This document shows positions 5,536 to 14,317 of a stretch of DNA of 17,148 nt, piece after piece. The translations under genes and the position numbers were made by a program. The stretch's first letter is position 1, and every line of letters starts with the position of its first letter. Source of the DNA: Hungatella sp. UBA3147 (GTDB lineage Bacteria; Bacillota; Clostridia; Lachnospirales; Lachnospiraceae); the NCBI GenBank assembly GCA_002365025.1, contig DEYX01000169.1, positions 1 through 17,148 on the forward strand, in the 5' to 3' direction. Below the pieces are notes generated by a model, which searched no databases, was not told where the DNA came from, and saw only the letters and a program-made list of their open reading frames with translations.

Positions 5536-7206
5536 TCATACTCCCGGGCGTCTGCCTTCTTTTGCCAGCCGCTTCATCTCTCTTGCATTCGCTCTCACTG
5601 CCTCGGTTATCTCTGCGCCTCCTAAAAGCCTTGCCAGCTCCTCTACTACCTCTTCCCCGCTTAAAGGGTGTATGGAAGTGGCTGTACGGCCCTCTTCCAC
5701 CGCCTTTGCAATCTCGTAATGGCTGTCAGCCATGGCAGCGATCTGGGGCAGATGGGTGATGCAGATGACCTGATGGTTCCCGGCAATATATGCCAGCTTT
5801 TCCGATACCTTCTGAGCCGTACGGCCGCTGATTCCGGTATCAATCTCATCAAAAATTAGAGTAGGAATGTCATCGGTATCCGCAAGCACAGTTTTAATGG
5901 CCAGCATGATTCTGGACAGCTCGCCGCCGGAGGCTACCATGCCCAAAGGCTTTAAAGACTCTCCCGGGTTCGTGGAAATCAAAAATTCTGCTTCGTCAAA
6001 GCCATTGGCTGTATAGTGGCCAAGGCGTGAAAATTCCATGGAAAATTCCACATCAATAAAATTTAAGTCCTTAAGCCCTTCCTTTATTTTTTTTGTCAGT
6101 TCTTTGGCTGTATTCTTTCTCATTTCGGATAATTGACCGGAAAGAAGCTCCAGACGGTCCGAAACCTTTTGGAGTTCTTCTGCCGTCCTTTTTCTGGCTC
6201 CGTCATAATCCTCCAACTCTTCCAGGCGTTTCTGCTTTTCTTCCAGATTAATAAATATCTGACTTAGGCTTCCTCCATATTTTGCTTCAAGATTATGTAA
6301 AACATCAAGCCTCTCTTCCATCTGCCTGTATTCATCTTCGTCAAAGGACATATCATCCATGTATGAGGTTATTTCCCGGCTGATATCACTTAAAATGGAA
6401 TCAGCATCAAATAACTGATCCCTTATGACAGAGAGCCTTTCATCATAGGAGGCGACCGTTTCCACCTCTTTTAAAGCACGGCTGATGAAATCCGTATCCA
6501 CGGCGGAATAAGCCATGGAAAGGCTTTCGGATATCTTTTTTGCATTCAAAAAAAGACGGTATCTGGAGGTCACTTCTTCCTTTTCCCCTTCCTTTAGCCC
6601 GGCATTTTCGATCTCTTCTATCTCATAGCGGATAAAGTCCATTTCCCTGAGTCTGGCTTCCTCGTCAAGCCGGAAGGCGGAAAGCCGGTCTTTTAACCGG
6701 ACGTATTCCCGATAAGTATCTGCAATATTCTCTTTTAGCTTATGGGACTTTTTCTCCTGGTAGCGGTCCAGAATCTCAAGATGTTTTGATTTGTAGAGTA
6801 AAGACTGATGTTCATGCTGTCCATGAATATCGATGAGAAGGCCTGTGATTTCCCGCAGCTTTCCTGCGGTTACGGTTTCATCATTGATTTTGCTTAAACT
6901 TCTGGAGGGCATGATCTTCTTTGAGATGATCACCGTGCCGTCTCCATCCGGATAGACGTCAAACGCCTTTAACAGGCGGACTTTCCCTGGGTCACTGACC
7001 GTAAAGATCAGCTCAATATAGGCGTATTCTGTACCTTTTCGAATGATATCCTTCGGCGTTTTCCCCCCCAGGGCAATGGTAACCGAACCGATAATAATAG
7101 ATTTACCGGCTCCGGTCTCACCGGTCAGGACATTAAAGCCCTGTCCAAATTCCACATCGGCTTTTTCGATCAGGGCTAAGTTCTTTACGTGTAATTCTGA
7201 AAGCAT
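5536..7206 (-). CDS. recN: RecN, SMC-like DNA repair ATPase
   Basis: Cytoplasmic SMC-family ATPase that gathers at double-strand breaks and helps early homologous recombination. At 556 residues it is of normal length. The N-terminal half-ATPase has Walker A GETGAGKS at 29-36. A long coiled coil spans about 150-375 (visible E/K/R-rich heptads), broken in the middle. The C-terminal half-ATPase carries the signature ASGGELSR at 425-432, Walker B TLIFDEID at 449-456 and the ITHLPQ H-loop at 483-488. GGAGG lies 5 bases before the ATG. It starts 11 bases after argR, the conserved argR-recN arrangement. In Bacillus spoIVB would follow; here DUF554 does. Confidence 0.98.
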   Translation of the reverse strand: MLSELHVKNLALIEKADVEFGQGFNVLTGETGAGKSIIIGSVTIALGGKTPKDIIRKGTEYAYIELIFTVSDPGKVRLLKAFDVYPDGDGTVIISKKIMPSRSLSKINDETVTAGKLREITGLLIDIHGQHEHQSLLYKSKHLEILDRYQEKKSHKLKENIADTYREYVRLKDRLSAFRLDEEARLREMDFIRYEIEEIENAGLKEGEKEEVTSRYRLFLNAKKISESLSMAYSAVDTDFISRALKEVETVASYDERLSVIRDQLFDADSILSDISREITSYMDDMSFDEDEYRQMEERLDVLHNLEAKYGGSLSQIFINLEEKQKRLEELEDYDGARKRTAEELQKVSDRLELLSGQLSEMRKNTAKELTKKIKEGLKDLNFIDVEFSMEFSRLGHYTANGFDEAEFLISTNPGESLKPLGMVASGGELSRIMLAIKTVLADTDDIPTLIFDEIDTGISGRTAQKVSEKLAYIAGNHQVICITHLPQIAAMADSHYEIAKAVEEGRTATSIHPLSGEEVVEELARLLGGAEITEAVRANAREMKRLAKEGRRPGV

Positions 7207-7217
7207 GGCGGCCTCCT

Positions 7218-7667
7218 TTATCCCGTAATGAGTTTCTTTAGTTTGTCCATCATAAGTATGGTATCATCGGCGCTTCGAATGGCACACATGATGGTGTCGT
7301 CACCTGCGATACAGCCCACCATCTCACCGAAATGAAGGGCATCAAGAGCCGCCGCCACTGCCATGGCCATGCCGGATACCGTCTTAATCACCAGAATATT
7401 CTGCGCCATGTCCATAGATAAAAAGCCATCCCGCAGGATCCGGATGTATTTGTCACTGAAAGAGCCCTGGTTTTGAAGTACCACATACCTCTGCTTTCCT
7501 GACTCAGACTGAACTTTTGTAAGCTTCAGCTCCCTGATGTCTCTGGAAACCGTCGCCTGAGTAACCGCAAAGCCTGCCTGATTCAAATAATCTGCCAGCT
7601 CCTCCTGGGTTTCAATCTCGTGTTTTCCAATAAGTTCCACAATTTTGCTGTGTCGTTCCAGTTTCAT
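7218..7667 (-). CDS. argR: ArgR/AhrC arginine repressor
   Basis: Hexameric arginine-responsive regulator that represses arginine biosynthesis and can activate catabolism. The 149 residues show the two usual parts. The N-terminal winged helix (about 1-70) carries the recognition segment QATVSRDIRELKL. The C-terminal oligomerisation and arginine-binding domain has GDDTIMCA near 120-128, where the acidic pair contacts arginine. A strong GGGAGG-type ribosome binding site overlaps the nadK stop region, and the gap to nadK is 11 bases. It has no promoter of its own that I can see. No biosynthetic target gene is in this window. Confidence 0.97.
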   Translation of the reverse strand: MKLERHSKIVELIGKHEIETQEELADYLNQAGFAVTQATVSRDIRELKLTKVQSESGKQRYVVLQNQGSFSDKYIRILRDGFLSMDMAQNILVIKTVSGMAMAVAAALDALHFGEMVGCIAGDDTIMCAIRSADDTILMMDKLKKLITG

Positions 7668-7678
7668 AGTGCCCCTCC

Positions 7679-8536
7679 CTATATACCAGCCATCTTGTTG
7701 CGCAGGTTATCTAAAAATGATATGTTTTTCAGCTTTATCAGAATGGTTTTAATATCCGACCGGCGTATCTCGATGCAATCGCCTGGATAAAGCTCCGTGG
7801 TCGTATCTCCGTCAAATACAGCCGCCTGGCTTATGCCCTTCTTCCCCGTCATTTCGATCTGGATCCAGTCATCTGCGGAAAGGACGATGCTCCTTGTCCC
7901 CAGGGCATGGGAACAGATGGGAGTCAGGACCACCATTTTGGAATCCGGGACAATGATGGGGCCTCCTGCAGAAAGATTGTAAGCGGTGGAGCCGGTGGGT
8001 GTTGCCGCAATAAGCCCATCAGCCCGGTATTCATTTAAAAATTCCTGGTTTACATAAACCTTAAACTGAAGCATCTTTAACTGCTCGCTTCTGGTTATTA
8101 CAATTTCATTTAAGGCAATATCCTGGCAGACAGCTGTTCCCTTACGGTAAATACAGCCGCCTAACATCATCCGTTCTTCCAGCTTATAATCACCTGCAAG
8201 AAGGGCAGAAAGAGCATCATTGATATCCTCCGTGCGGGATACCTGGGTTAAGTACCCAAGGGTTCCCCGATTGATCCCGATCATGGGGATATTCCGTCCT
8301 GCCAAGTCTCTGGCCGCCTGGATCAGGGTCCCGTCGCCTCCTAGGGTGATCAGGCATTCCGTCTCTTCCGGCACCATGGAAGCATCGGTATAATGGCTTT
8401 TCCTCTGCCGCTTCTCCTGACCTTCTCCCCCGACCAGACAGACCGCCCCATGACCGGTAAGATAGTCACGAATGGCTTTCGCAGTCTCTCTGGCCCCTTC
8501 TTTGTCAGGGTTCATGATTACATAAAAATATTTCAT
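7679..8536 (-). CDS. nadK: NAD kinase (PpnK family)
   Basis: Phosphorylates NAD to NADP with ATP or polyphosphate in the cytoplasm. Family motifs are the GGDGT loop in ITLGGDGTLIQAAR, the NRGTLGYLT segment (usually NxGxLGFL), NEIVITR and the long ADGLIAATPTGSTAYNLSAGG block that binds NAD. The start is set at the ATG at 8534-8536: AAGGAG lies 7 bases upstream and the protein then begins MKYFYVIMNPDKEG, a normal kinase N-terminus. The same frame stays open to 8671, which would add 45 residues overlapping the tlyA end, but that extension has no family resemblance. The length of 285 is usual. It sits between tlyA and argR, the clostridial order. Confidence 0.95.
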   Translation of the reverse strand: MKYFYVIMNPDKEGARETAKAIRDYLTGHGAVCLVGGEGQEKRQRKSHYTDASMVPEETECLITLGGDGTLIQAARDLAGRNIPMIGINRGTLGYLTQVSRTEDINDALSALLAGDYKLEERMMLGGCIYRKGTAVCQDIALNEIVITRSEQLKMLQFKVYVNQEFLNEYRADGLIAATPTGSTAYNLSAGGPIIVPDSKMVVLTPICSHALGTRSIVLSADDWIQIEMTGKKGISQAAVFDGDTTTELYPGDCIEIRRSDIKTILIKLKNISFLDNLRNKMAGI

Positions 8537-8576
8537 ATTAAAACTCCTTACCTGCAAGGATACTTTTAATCCGCTT

Positions 8577-8600
8577 AGCTGCCTGCAGTAACAGGCCGCT
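8577..8600 (-). repeat. Stem-loop between tlyA and nadK
   Basis: A 9-base inverted repeat with one mismatch (8577-8585 with 8592-8600, GCCTG/CAGGC core) around a 6-base loop lies in the 65-base tlyA-nadK gap. It has no U-tract in the leftward direction, so it is better seen as an mRNA-stability or processing element than as a terminator. Confidence 0.35.
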
Positions 8601-8601
8601 T

Positions 8602-9414
8602 TTAGTTTCCTGTTAAATTCCCATGGGCTTCTTCCACGATCTGTTCCGGAACAAGACCGCATTCCGGGCATGCCTCTCCTGACTGATGATTTTTCAAGTG
8701 AAGGAGATACTCAATGTTCCCTTCCGGCCCCTTAATGGGGGAGTATTCCAGATGAAGTGCTTCAAAGCCAATGCTTACTGCATGGGAAATGACCATCCGG
8801 ATCACTTCCAGATGAACGGATTTTTCCCTTACCACGCCCTTTTTTCCCACTTTTTCACGGCCGGCTTCAAACTGGGGCTTTATAAGGCAGACGACCTCTC
8901 CTTCATCCGTAAGAAGGGCTTTTACAGGTCCTAATACCTTTGTCAGGGAAATAAAGGAAACATCAATAGAGGAAAATTCTATCGGGTCGGCCAGATCTCC
9001 AGGTGTGACATAGCGGATATTGGTCTTTTCCATACACACCACGCGTTCATCGTTCCTCAGCTTCCACGCAAGCTGACCGTGGCCTACATCCACTGCATAA
9101 ACCTTAACGGCTCCATTTTGAAGCATGCAGTCTGTAAAACCGCCTGTGGAAGAGCCTACATCCATGCACACTTTTCCTTCCAGAGTCACGTCAAAATGAG
9201 TCATGGCTTTTTCAAGCTTTAAACCGCCCCGGCTCACATACCGCAGAGTGCTTCCTCTTACCTCGATGTTCGCAGTTTCTTCAAATGTGGTACCGGCTTT
9301 GTCTTCTTTATCCCCGTCTACATAGACGATCCCGGACATAATGACAGCCTTGGCCTTTTCCCTGGATTCAGCCAGTCCCCGTTTTACTAAAAGCACATCC
9401 AAACGTTCTTTCAT
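8602..9414 (-). CDS. tlyA: TlyA-family RNA methyltransferase
   Basis: S4-domain plus FtsJ-type methyltransferase. Mycobacterial TlyA 2'-O-methylates rRNA of both subunits; in this genomic place the homologue (yqxC in Bacillus) is conserved with dxs, but its target here is unproven. The S4 domain covers about 1-60 (MKERLDVLLVKRGLAESREK). RGGLKLEKA near 80-88 links to the methyltransferase, whose SAM loop is DVGSSTGGFTDC at about 104-115. DVSFISL and LIKPQFEAGRE are also typical. Lys, Asp, Lys and Glu residues fit the K-D-K-E tetrad of the RrmJ fold. The C-terminus has an additional CPEC pair about 25 residues from the end. Its ATG overlaps the dxs stop by four bases, so translation is coupled. 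Confidence 0.95.
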   Translation of the reverse strand: MKERLDVLLVKRGLAESREKAKAVIMSGIVYVDGDKEDKAGTTFEETANIEVRGSTLRYVSRGGLKLEKAMTHFDVTLEGKVCMDVGSSTGGFTDCMLQNGAVKVYAVDVGHGQLAWKLRNDERVVCMEKTNIRYVTPGDLADPIEFSSIDVSFISLTKVLGPVKALLTDEGEVVCLIKPQFEAGREKVGKKGVVREKSVHLEVIRMVISHAVSIGFEALHLEYSPIKGPEGNIEYLLHLKNHQSGEACPECGLVPEQIVEEAHGNLTGN

Positions 9415-11336
9415 GCCTTTTCCATTTCCCTTGTTTTATCTTTATATTTTTTCCATTCTGCATTCTGGCGCTCCGTATCAAGATATTCCTTTTTGAGCCG
9501 CCATATGATAGAATTGCTGTCAATCCCCAGCCCTTTCCGGAGCAGGGATACGTTGCCATGCTCCACATAGGCATCCGGCAAGGCGATATTTATAACCTTT
9601 ACGTGCGGATAGTGCTCGTGGATATAAGCGGTGACCCCGGGCCCAAAGCCTCCCTGAAGGACATTTTCTTCCATGACCGCGATAAGCCAGTGCTTCTTTG
9701 CCAGACGGTCCACCAACTCCCGGTCAAAAGGCTTCACAAACCGGCCGTTGGCCAGAGAACAGTTCCAGCCTTCTGCCTTCAGCTTTTGCCTTACATGCTC
9801 CCCTGTGCTCACCATGCTTCCTACTGCTAAAAGAGCAATATCCTTTTCCTCATAGAGCATCTCTCCCTTGCCGTATTCAATGGGAGCACGAAAACTCTTT
9901 AAGCCCTGGTAAGCCTCTCCTCTTGGATAGCGCACCGCAAACGGGCCATTGTAGGACAGGGCAAACTCCATCCCATCCATAAGCTCCCATAAGTTTTTCG
10001 GTGCAAACACGCTCATATTAGGGATAGCAGTCAAATAGGATAAGTCAAAAATTCCCTGATGGGTCTCCCCATCACTTCCCACAAGCCCTGCCCGGTCTAT
10101 GGCGAAGACCACAGGCAGATTCTGAATGCAGACATCATGGAGAATCTGATCAAAGCCGCGCTGCAAAAAAGACGAATAAACGGCCACAACCGGCTTTAAG
10201 CCGCCTGCCGCCATACCAGCAGCCGAAGTCACCGCATGCTCTTCTGCAATTCCCACGTCAAAAAAGCGGTCAGGGTACCGACGGGAAAACCGCTTTAAAC
10301 CTGTTCCATCCGGCATGGCTGCCGTTACCGCCACGATTCGTTTATCCTGCTCAGCCAGACGGCAGATGGTTTTGGAAAACACATCCGTATAGCTGGGATT
10401 ATTCTTCTTTTTCTTCGGCTCCCCGGTGATGATATCAAAAGGATCAACTCCATGGAACTTGGAAGGATTCCTCTCCGCCAGGGCATATCCCTTGCCTTTC
10501 TGGGTGATCACATGGACCAGCACAGTATGGGGAAGCTTCTTTGCTTCCCGCAGGGCCCTGGAAAGGGCCTTTATATTATGACCGTCCACTGGACCAAGAT
10601 AGGTGATCCCCATATTCTCAAACAGCATTCCAGGTATGAGCAGCTGCTTAATGCCGTTCTTTGTCCTGCTGATCTTATCAATGATCTGATCTCCTACAAC
10701 CGGAATCCGGGACAGCACGTTGGTCACGTGTTTCTTTAAGTCCAGATACCCTTCTCCGGTACGGATGCTGTTTAAATAAGTAGACATGCCACCTACATTT
10801 TCTGAGATGGACATGTTGTTATCGTTGAGAATAATAATGAAATTCTTGTTCATCCTGGCCGCATTATTTAAAGCTTCATAGGCCATGCCGCCTGTTAAGG
10901 CGCCGTCTCCGATTACGGATACCACAAAATGATCCTCTCCCAGCACATCTCTTGCCTGGGCCAGCCCTAGTCCGGCTGAAATGGAAGTAGAACTGTGACC
11001 GGTATCAAAGGCATCACAAGGACTTTCCTTTCTCTTCGGGAAGCCGCTCATGCCGCCGTATTGCCGCAGGTCGTCAAATTCATCTCTCCTGCCGCTTAAT
11101 ATCTTATGGGTGTAGGACTGATGCCCAACATCCCAGATAACCTTATCCTTTGGAAGGTCAAAAGCAAGGTAGATCGCCATGGTTAACTCCACCACTCCTA
11201 AATTGGAAGCCAGATGGCCGCCTGTCATGCTTATTTTTCCTACCAAAAAGTCACGGATTTCCTGACTTAAAATATCAAGCTCCTGTTTTGACAGTTTTTT
11301 GATATCCTCAGGCCCGTTTATTAATTCCAGCATCAT
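9411..11336 (-). CDS. dxs: 1-deoxy-D-xylulose-5-phosphate synthase
   Basis: First enzyme of the methylerythritol phosphate route to isoprenoids: condenses pyruvate and glyceraldehyde 3-phosphate using thiamine diphosphate. The 641 residues match the family. The cofactor motif begins GDGALTGG at 143-150 and ends with the N at NDNNMSIS, 171-178. The catalytic Glu is E366 in IAEEHAVTSAAGMA, and DRAGLVGSDG begins at 414. The C-terminal transketolase domain is complete. Two adjacent ATG codons (11334-11336 and 11331-11333) are possible starts; the upstream one is used, with AAGGAT about 11 bases away. It lies 40 bases after ispA, placing precursor synthesis and chain elongation together. Confidence 0.98.
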   Translation of the reverse strand: MMLELINGPEDIKKLSKQELDILSQEIRDFLVGKISMTGGHLASNLGVVELTMAIYLAFDLPKDKVIWDVGHQSYTHKILSGRRDEFDDLRQYGGMSGFPKRKESPCDAFDTGHSSTSISAGLGLAQARDVLGEDHFVVSVIGDGALTGGMAYEALNNAARMNKNFIIILNDNNMSISENVGGMSTYLNSIRTGEGYLDLKKHVTNVLSRIPVVGDQIIDKISRTKNGIKQLLIPGMLFENMGITYLGPVDGHNIKALSRALREAKKLPHTVLVHVITQKGKGYALAERNPSKFHGVDPFDIITGEPKKKKNNPSYTDVFSKTICRLAEQDKRIVAVTAAMPDGTGLKRFSRRYPDRFFDVGIAEEHAVTSAAGMAAGGLKPVVAVYSSFLQRGFDQILHDVCIQNLPVVFAIDRAGLVGSDGETHQGIFDLSYLTAIPNMSVFAPKNLWELMDGMEFALSYNGPFAVRYPRGEAYQGLKSFRAPIEYGKGEMLYEEKDIALLAVGSMVSTGEHVRQKLKAEGWNCSLANGRFVKPFDRELVDRLAKKHWLIAVMEENVLQGGFGPGVTAYIHEHYPHVKVINIALPDAYVEHGNVSLLRKGLGIDSNSIIWRLKKEYLDTERQNAEWKKYKDKTREMEKA

Positions 11337-11376
11337 ATTCTTATCAGATCCTTTTTTAGCCTTATCGTTAAACGGC

Positions 11377-12276
11377 TTACTTTTCCCGGTTCACAAGTAT
11401 CCGAATCAGCGCTTCCAGGAATTCATTCTTCCCCGGGAGCTCATGGAGGCAGGAAATCGCCTCTTCCGAAATCCTCTCCACATCCTGCTTCGCCTTTTCA
11501 ATTCCCTCCAGGGTTACATAGGTGGTCTTATGGTTCTTTTCATCACTGAGCACAGGCTTTCCAAGAACCTCCGCACTGCTGGTTAAATCCAGGATATCAT
11601 CCTGTATCTGAAATGAAAGTCCCAGACAGGAGGCCATCTTCTCCACCAGCTTCAGCTGTTCTTCATCTGCTCCGCCGAGAACGGCTCCGATCATCATAGC
11701 GGCCTCTAAAAGCGCTCCGGTCTTCAACCGGTAAATGAAATCAAGCTTTTCCCTTGGAACAGGCTTTCCAGCCAGCTCCACATCAACAGTCTGACCGCCT
11801 ATCATTCCATAAATTCCTGTTTTTTCTGCTAAAATCCCCATGCACCTGGCAACCAGGTCCGGCCGGTCCGTCATGGAAAGAGCTTTTGCAGCTGTCTCCA
11901 TGGAATAAATCAGCAAACCGTCTCCCGCCAGAACCGCCATGTCATAACCAAATTTAACCCATGCCGTAGGAAGTCCCCGGCGCAGGGTATCATTATCCAT
12001 GCAGGGAAGGTCATCGTGAATCAGGGAGGATGTGTGAATCATCTCAATCGCCGCCATAAAAGGCTCGATCTCTTTCCCCTTACCGCCGAATAAGCGGTAG
12101 GTCTCCTCCATCAGCATGGGACGAAGCCTTTTTCCTCCAGCGCGAACGCTGTAATCCATTGCCGCCAGAACTGTACTCTGATGGCCCTCCACAGGAGGCA
12201 GGTATATTTCTACAACATGCCTTACTTCCTCTGTACGGGCTGAAAACATATCTTTATAATTCATGTTCCTCACCAT
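11377..12276 (-). CDS. ispA: Polyprenyl diphosphate synthase (IspA/FPP synthase type)
   Basis: Condenses isopentenyl diphosphate onto allylic diphosphates to make farnesyl (or geranylgeranyl) diphosphate for quinones and undecaprenyl carrier. The sequence shows GGKRLRP at 47-53 and the first Asp-rich motif DDLPCMD at 88-94 (DDxxxxD, bacterial type II). GQTVD lies near 161-165, and the second motif DDILD is at 226-230. The residue five before the first motif is Ser83 rather than the Tyr of typical FPP synthases, which could lengthen the product. The gene overlaps xseB by 23 bases. The first ATG (12274-12276) is used; an in-frame ATG four codons on (12262-12264), preceded closely by GAGG, is an alternative start. 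The 299-residue length is normal. Confidence 0.95.
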   Translation of the reverse strand: MVRNMNYKDMFSARTEEVRHVVEIYLPPVEGHQSTVLAAMDYSVRAGGKRLRPMLMEETYRLFGGKGKEIEPFMAAIEMIHTSSLIHDDLPCMDNDTLRRGLPTAWVKFGYDMAVLAGDGLLIYSMETAAKALSMTDRPDLVARCMGILAEKTGIYGMIGGQTVDVELAGKPVPREKLDFIYRLKTGALLEAAMMIGAVLGGADEEQLKLVEKMASCLGLSFQIQDDILDLTSSAEVLGKPVLSDEKNHKTTYVTLEGIEKAKQDVERISEEAISCLHELPGKNEFLEALIRILVNREK

Positions 12277-12466
12277 TTTCCTCTAACACGATAATCTTTT
12301 TTTCCACTTTATCTATTTTCTCATTGCAGAACTTTACCAGCTTCATGCCGGTCTCATAATACTGAAAGGATTCCTCCAGGGAACATTCTCCGCTTTCCAG
12401 TTTTTTAATGAGCTCTTCCAGCTCTCCAAATGTCTCTTCAATCGTTTTTTCTTTTTTTGCCGCCAT
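12254..12466 (-). CDS. xseB: Exonuclease VII small subunit
   Basis: Small helical subunit of exonuclease VII, which degrades single-stranded DNA; several copies bind each large subunit. The 70 residues include the family pattern ETFGELEELIKKLESGECSLEES, followed by YYETGMKLVKFCNEKI, a two-helix hairpin. It lies 17 bases after xseA and overlaps ispA by 23 bases, as in most Firmicutes, so translation of all three is probably coupled. Confidence 0.96.
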   Translation of the reverse strand: MAAKKEKTIEETFGELEELIKKLESGECSLEESFQYYETGMKLVKFCNEKIDKVEKKIIVLEENGEEHEL

Positions 12467-12483
12467 AAATCCGTTTCTCCTTA

Positions 12484-13797
12484 TTACCTGTCTCCACGAA
12501 CTTCCTCCCGCTGGCTGCCAAATAAGCCGGATTCCGCCGGGGCAACACGGGAAACCACTGCCTCCATGCTTCCATCCCTAAGCCTCAGCCCAATTCTGTC
12601 ACCGGCTTTTACCTGCTTCACGGAATCAATCCGCCTGTCTTTTCCATCAGTTACAAAACCATAGCCGCCTCCCATCCTCTTAAGAGGGGATTCTGCCTCC
12701 AGGCGGCTGATGAAAATTTCCAGCCTGTGTCTGTCCCTGACCGCCTGCTTTTCTATAAGCTGTTTTATGTGAACCTTTTCTTCTTCCGCCCTTGCCCGGT
12801 ATAAGGCAGTCCTGGACAGAATCAGGTTTTTCAGCTTGTCCTCTATGTCCACAAGCCTTTGCCGGCATTCATGGATGCTGCGCTTAGGGTCATGAAGTTT
12901 CAGCTTTAAGGCGTACTGGTTTCCATGAAACCGGTAGCGTTCCAGCTTTCTTTCCACGGTCCTTAAGAGCGTATGACCGTACATTTCCACCTGCTCTTCA
13001 AACTTGCTGTAATCAAATACAGCAAGCTCTGCGGCTGCAGAGGGTGTGGGGGCACGCATGTCCGCCACATAATCTGCGATTGTCACATCGGTTTCATGGC
13101 CTACCGCTGAGATCACAGGAGTGGTGCAGTTAAAAACAGCCCTTGCCACAACTTCCTCATTAAATGCCCATAAATCCTCAATGGAACCGCCTCCCCTCCC
13201 AACGATCAGGACATCAAGTCCCATCTGGTCCAGGGTTTCGATCCCCTTTACTATGCTTTCCTTTGCGCTCTCTCCCTGGACAAGAGCCGGGTAGAGATAA
13301 AGCTGTACATAAGGATTGCGCCTTGTCGATATATTTATAATATCCTGGATAGCAGCCCCGGTAGGAGCCGTCACGATTCCTACGGTTGTCCCATACTTTG
13401 GAACCGGTTTCTTATATTCAGGAGAAAACATTCCCATTTCTTCCAGTTCATCACGCAGTTTTTGGAACCTTTCAAACAGATCACCAATTCCTTCTTTTGT
13501 GATCTCCTGGGCATAGAGCTGGTATCTTCCGTCCCGCTCATAAACCTCCACGCTGCCCTTTACCACCACCTGCTGCCCTTCCTCCAGCTTAAAAGCAAGA
13601 CCTTTCCTGTGCCCGGCAAACATCACTGCCGCCATAGACGATTTCCCGTCCTTTAAGGTAAAGTATATATGGCCGGAGGTATGGTATTTACAGTTGGACA
13701 CTTCGCCCTTAACGGATATCCGGTTCAGGGCGAAATCCTGTGCAAACATATTCTTAATATAGGCATTGACTGAAGTAACGGAATACACACTTGCCAT
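12484..13797 (-). CDS. xseA: Exonuclease VII large subunit
   Basis: Catalytic subunit of exonuclease VII. Residues about 1-100 form the OB-fold with SVTSVNAYIKNMF and EVSNCKYHTSGHIYFTLKD. The catalytic domain follows, with TAPTGAAIQDI, DVLIVGRGGGSIEDLWAFN and AVGHETDVTIADYVADMRAPTPSAAAEL, all family hallmarks. A long coiled coil covers about 265-370, and a C-terminal segment with GYGFVTD ends the protein. At 437 residues it is near the usual length. It starts three bases after the nusB stop, with only a weak GGTG-type site, so initiation is probably coupled to nusB termination. Confidence 0.97.
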   Translation of the reverse strand: MASVYSVTSVNAYIKNMFAQDFALNRISVKGEVSNCKYHTSGHIYFTLKDGKSSMAAVMFAGHRKGLAFKLEEGQQVVVKGSVEVYERDGRYQLYAQEITKEGIGDLFERFQKLRDELEEMGMFSPEYKKPVPKYGTTVGIVTAPTGAAIQDIINISTRRNPYVQLYLYPALVQGESAKESIVKGIETLDQMGLDVLIVGRGGGSIEDLWAFNEEVVARAVFNCTTPVISAVGHETDVTIADYVADMRAPTPSAAAELAVFDYSKFEEQVEMYGHTLLRTVERKLERYRFHGNQYALKLKLHDPKRSIHECRQRLVDIEDKLKNLILSRTALYRARAEEEKVHIKQLIEKQAVRDRHRLEIFISRLEAESPLKRMGGGYGFVTDGKDRRIDSVKQVKAGDRIGLRLRDGSMEAVVSRVAPAESGLFGSQREEVRGDR

Positions 13798-13800
13798 ATC

Positions 13801-14244
13801 TTACACCAGCTTTGCCAGGACTCCGTTAATAAATGCCGGAGCTTCATTCCCGCCGTACTTTTTAGCCAGTTCCACAGCCTCATTGATGGCTACTTTTTCC
13901 GGTACATCTTCATCAAATAATATCTCAAACAGAGCCAGGCGTAGTATCGTAAGTTCAGCCTTACCCATACGTTTTGTCTTCCAGCCTTCGGCTACTTCGT
14001 TGATCTTTGAATCCAGTTCAGGGATTCTGACCATAACGGACTCTGCCCTTTCTCTTAAATAAGCAGCATTTTCTTCACTCATATCCACATCATGGATGAT
14101 CTCTTCTACGCCCTCGGCGTTTAAATCATCCTCTTTTGGTTCCTCAAAATATTGAATAAGCTGCCCTGTCTTCTCCTCTGCCGGATAAAAATCCGCACAA
14201 AAGAGCATTTTAAAGCAGTGTTCGCGCATTTTACTTCTGGTCAT
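13801..14244 (-). CDS. nusB: NusB transcription antitermination factor
   Basis: RNA-binding all-helical protein that joins NusE (S10) on boxA sequences to prevent premature termination of rRNA transcription. The 147 residues run from TRSKMREHCFKMLF to VAINEAVELAKKYGGNEAPAFINGVLAKL, the strongly conserved C-terminal helix. The start at 14242-14244 is chosen because GGAGG (14255-14259) lies 10 bases upstream and the protein then begins MTRSKMREHC, as family members do. The frame is open to 14280, but the extra 12 residues contain the ribosome binding site. It is the first gene of the conserved block and has its own promoter just upstream. Confidence 0.96.
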   Translation of the reverse strand: MTRSKMREHCFKMLFCADFYPAEEKTGQLIQYFEEPKEDDLNAEGVEEIIHDVDMSEENAAYLRERAESVMVRIPELDSKINEVAEGWKTKRMGKAELTILRLALFEILFDEDVPEKVAINEAVELAKKYGGNEAPAFINGVLAKLV

Positions 14245-14288
14245 TTCCCATGGTCCTCCTATTGGTGATTTTCTGGACATTTGGAATT

Positions 14289-14317
14289 ATTATACCTTAC
14301 CAGGGTTTTTTATACAA
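14289..14317 (-). promoter_or_regulatory. Sigma-A promoter of the nusB operon
   Basis: TTGTAT (14312-14317) and a perfect TATAAT (14289-14294) are separated by exactly 17 bases on the minus strand, 45 bases upstream of nusB. The -35 overlaps the last codons and stop of the upstream dehydrogenase-like gene. It probably drives the leftward genes from nusB to the hairpin at 3872-3917. Confidence 0.75.

Noticed and set aside
8577..8600. Terminator between tlyA and nadK
   Set aside because: The stem-loop lacks a U-tract in the leftward direction and the block order is conserved as an operon.
8537..8671. N-terminal extension of NAD kinase
   Set aside because: The added 45 residues are not family-like and overlap the tlyA end; a strong AAGGAG sits before the ATG at 8536.
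14245..14280. N-terminal extension of NusB
   Set aside because: The extra 12 codons include the GGAGG ribosome binding site for the internal ATG, which gives the family-typical N-terminus.
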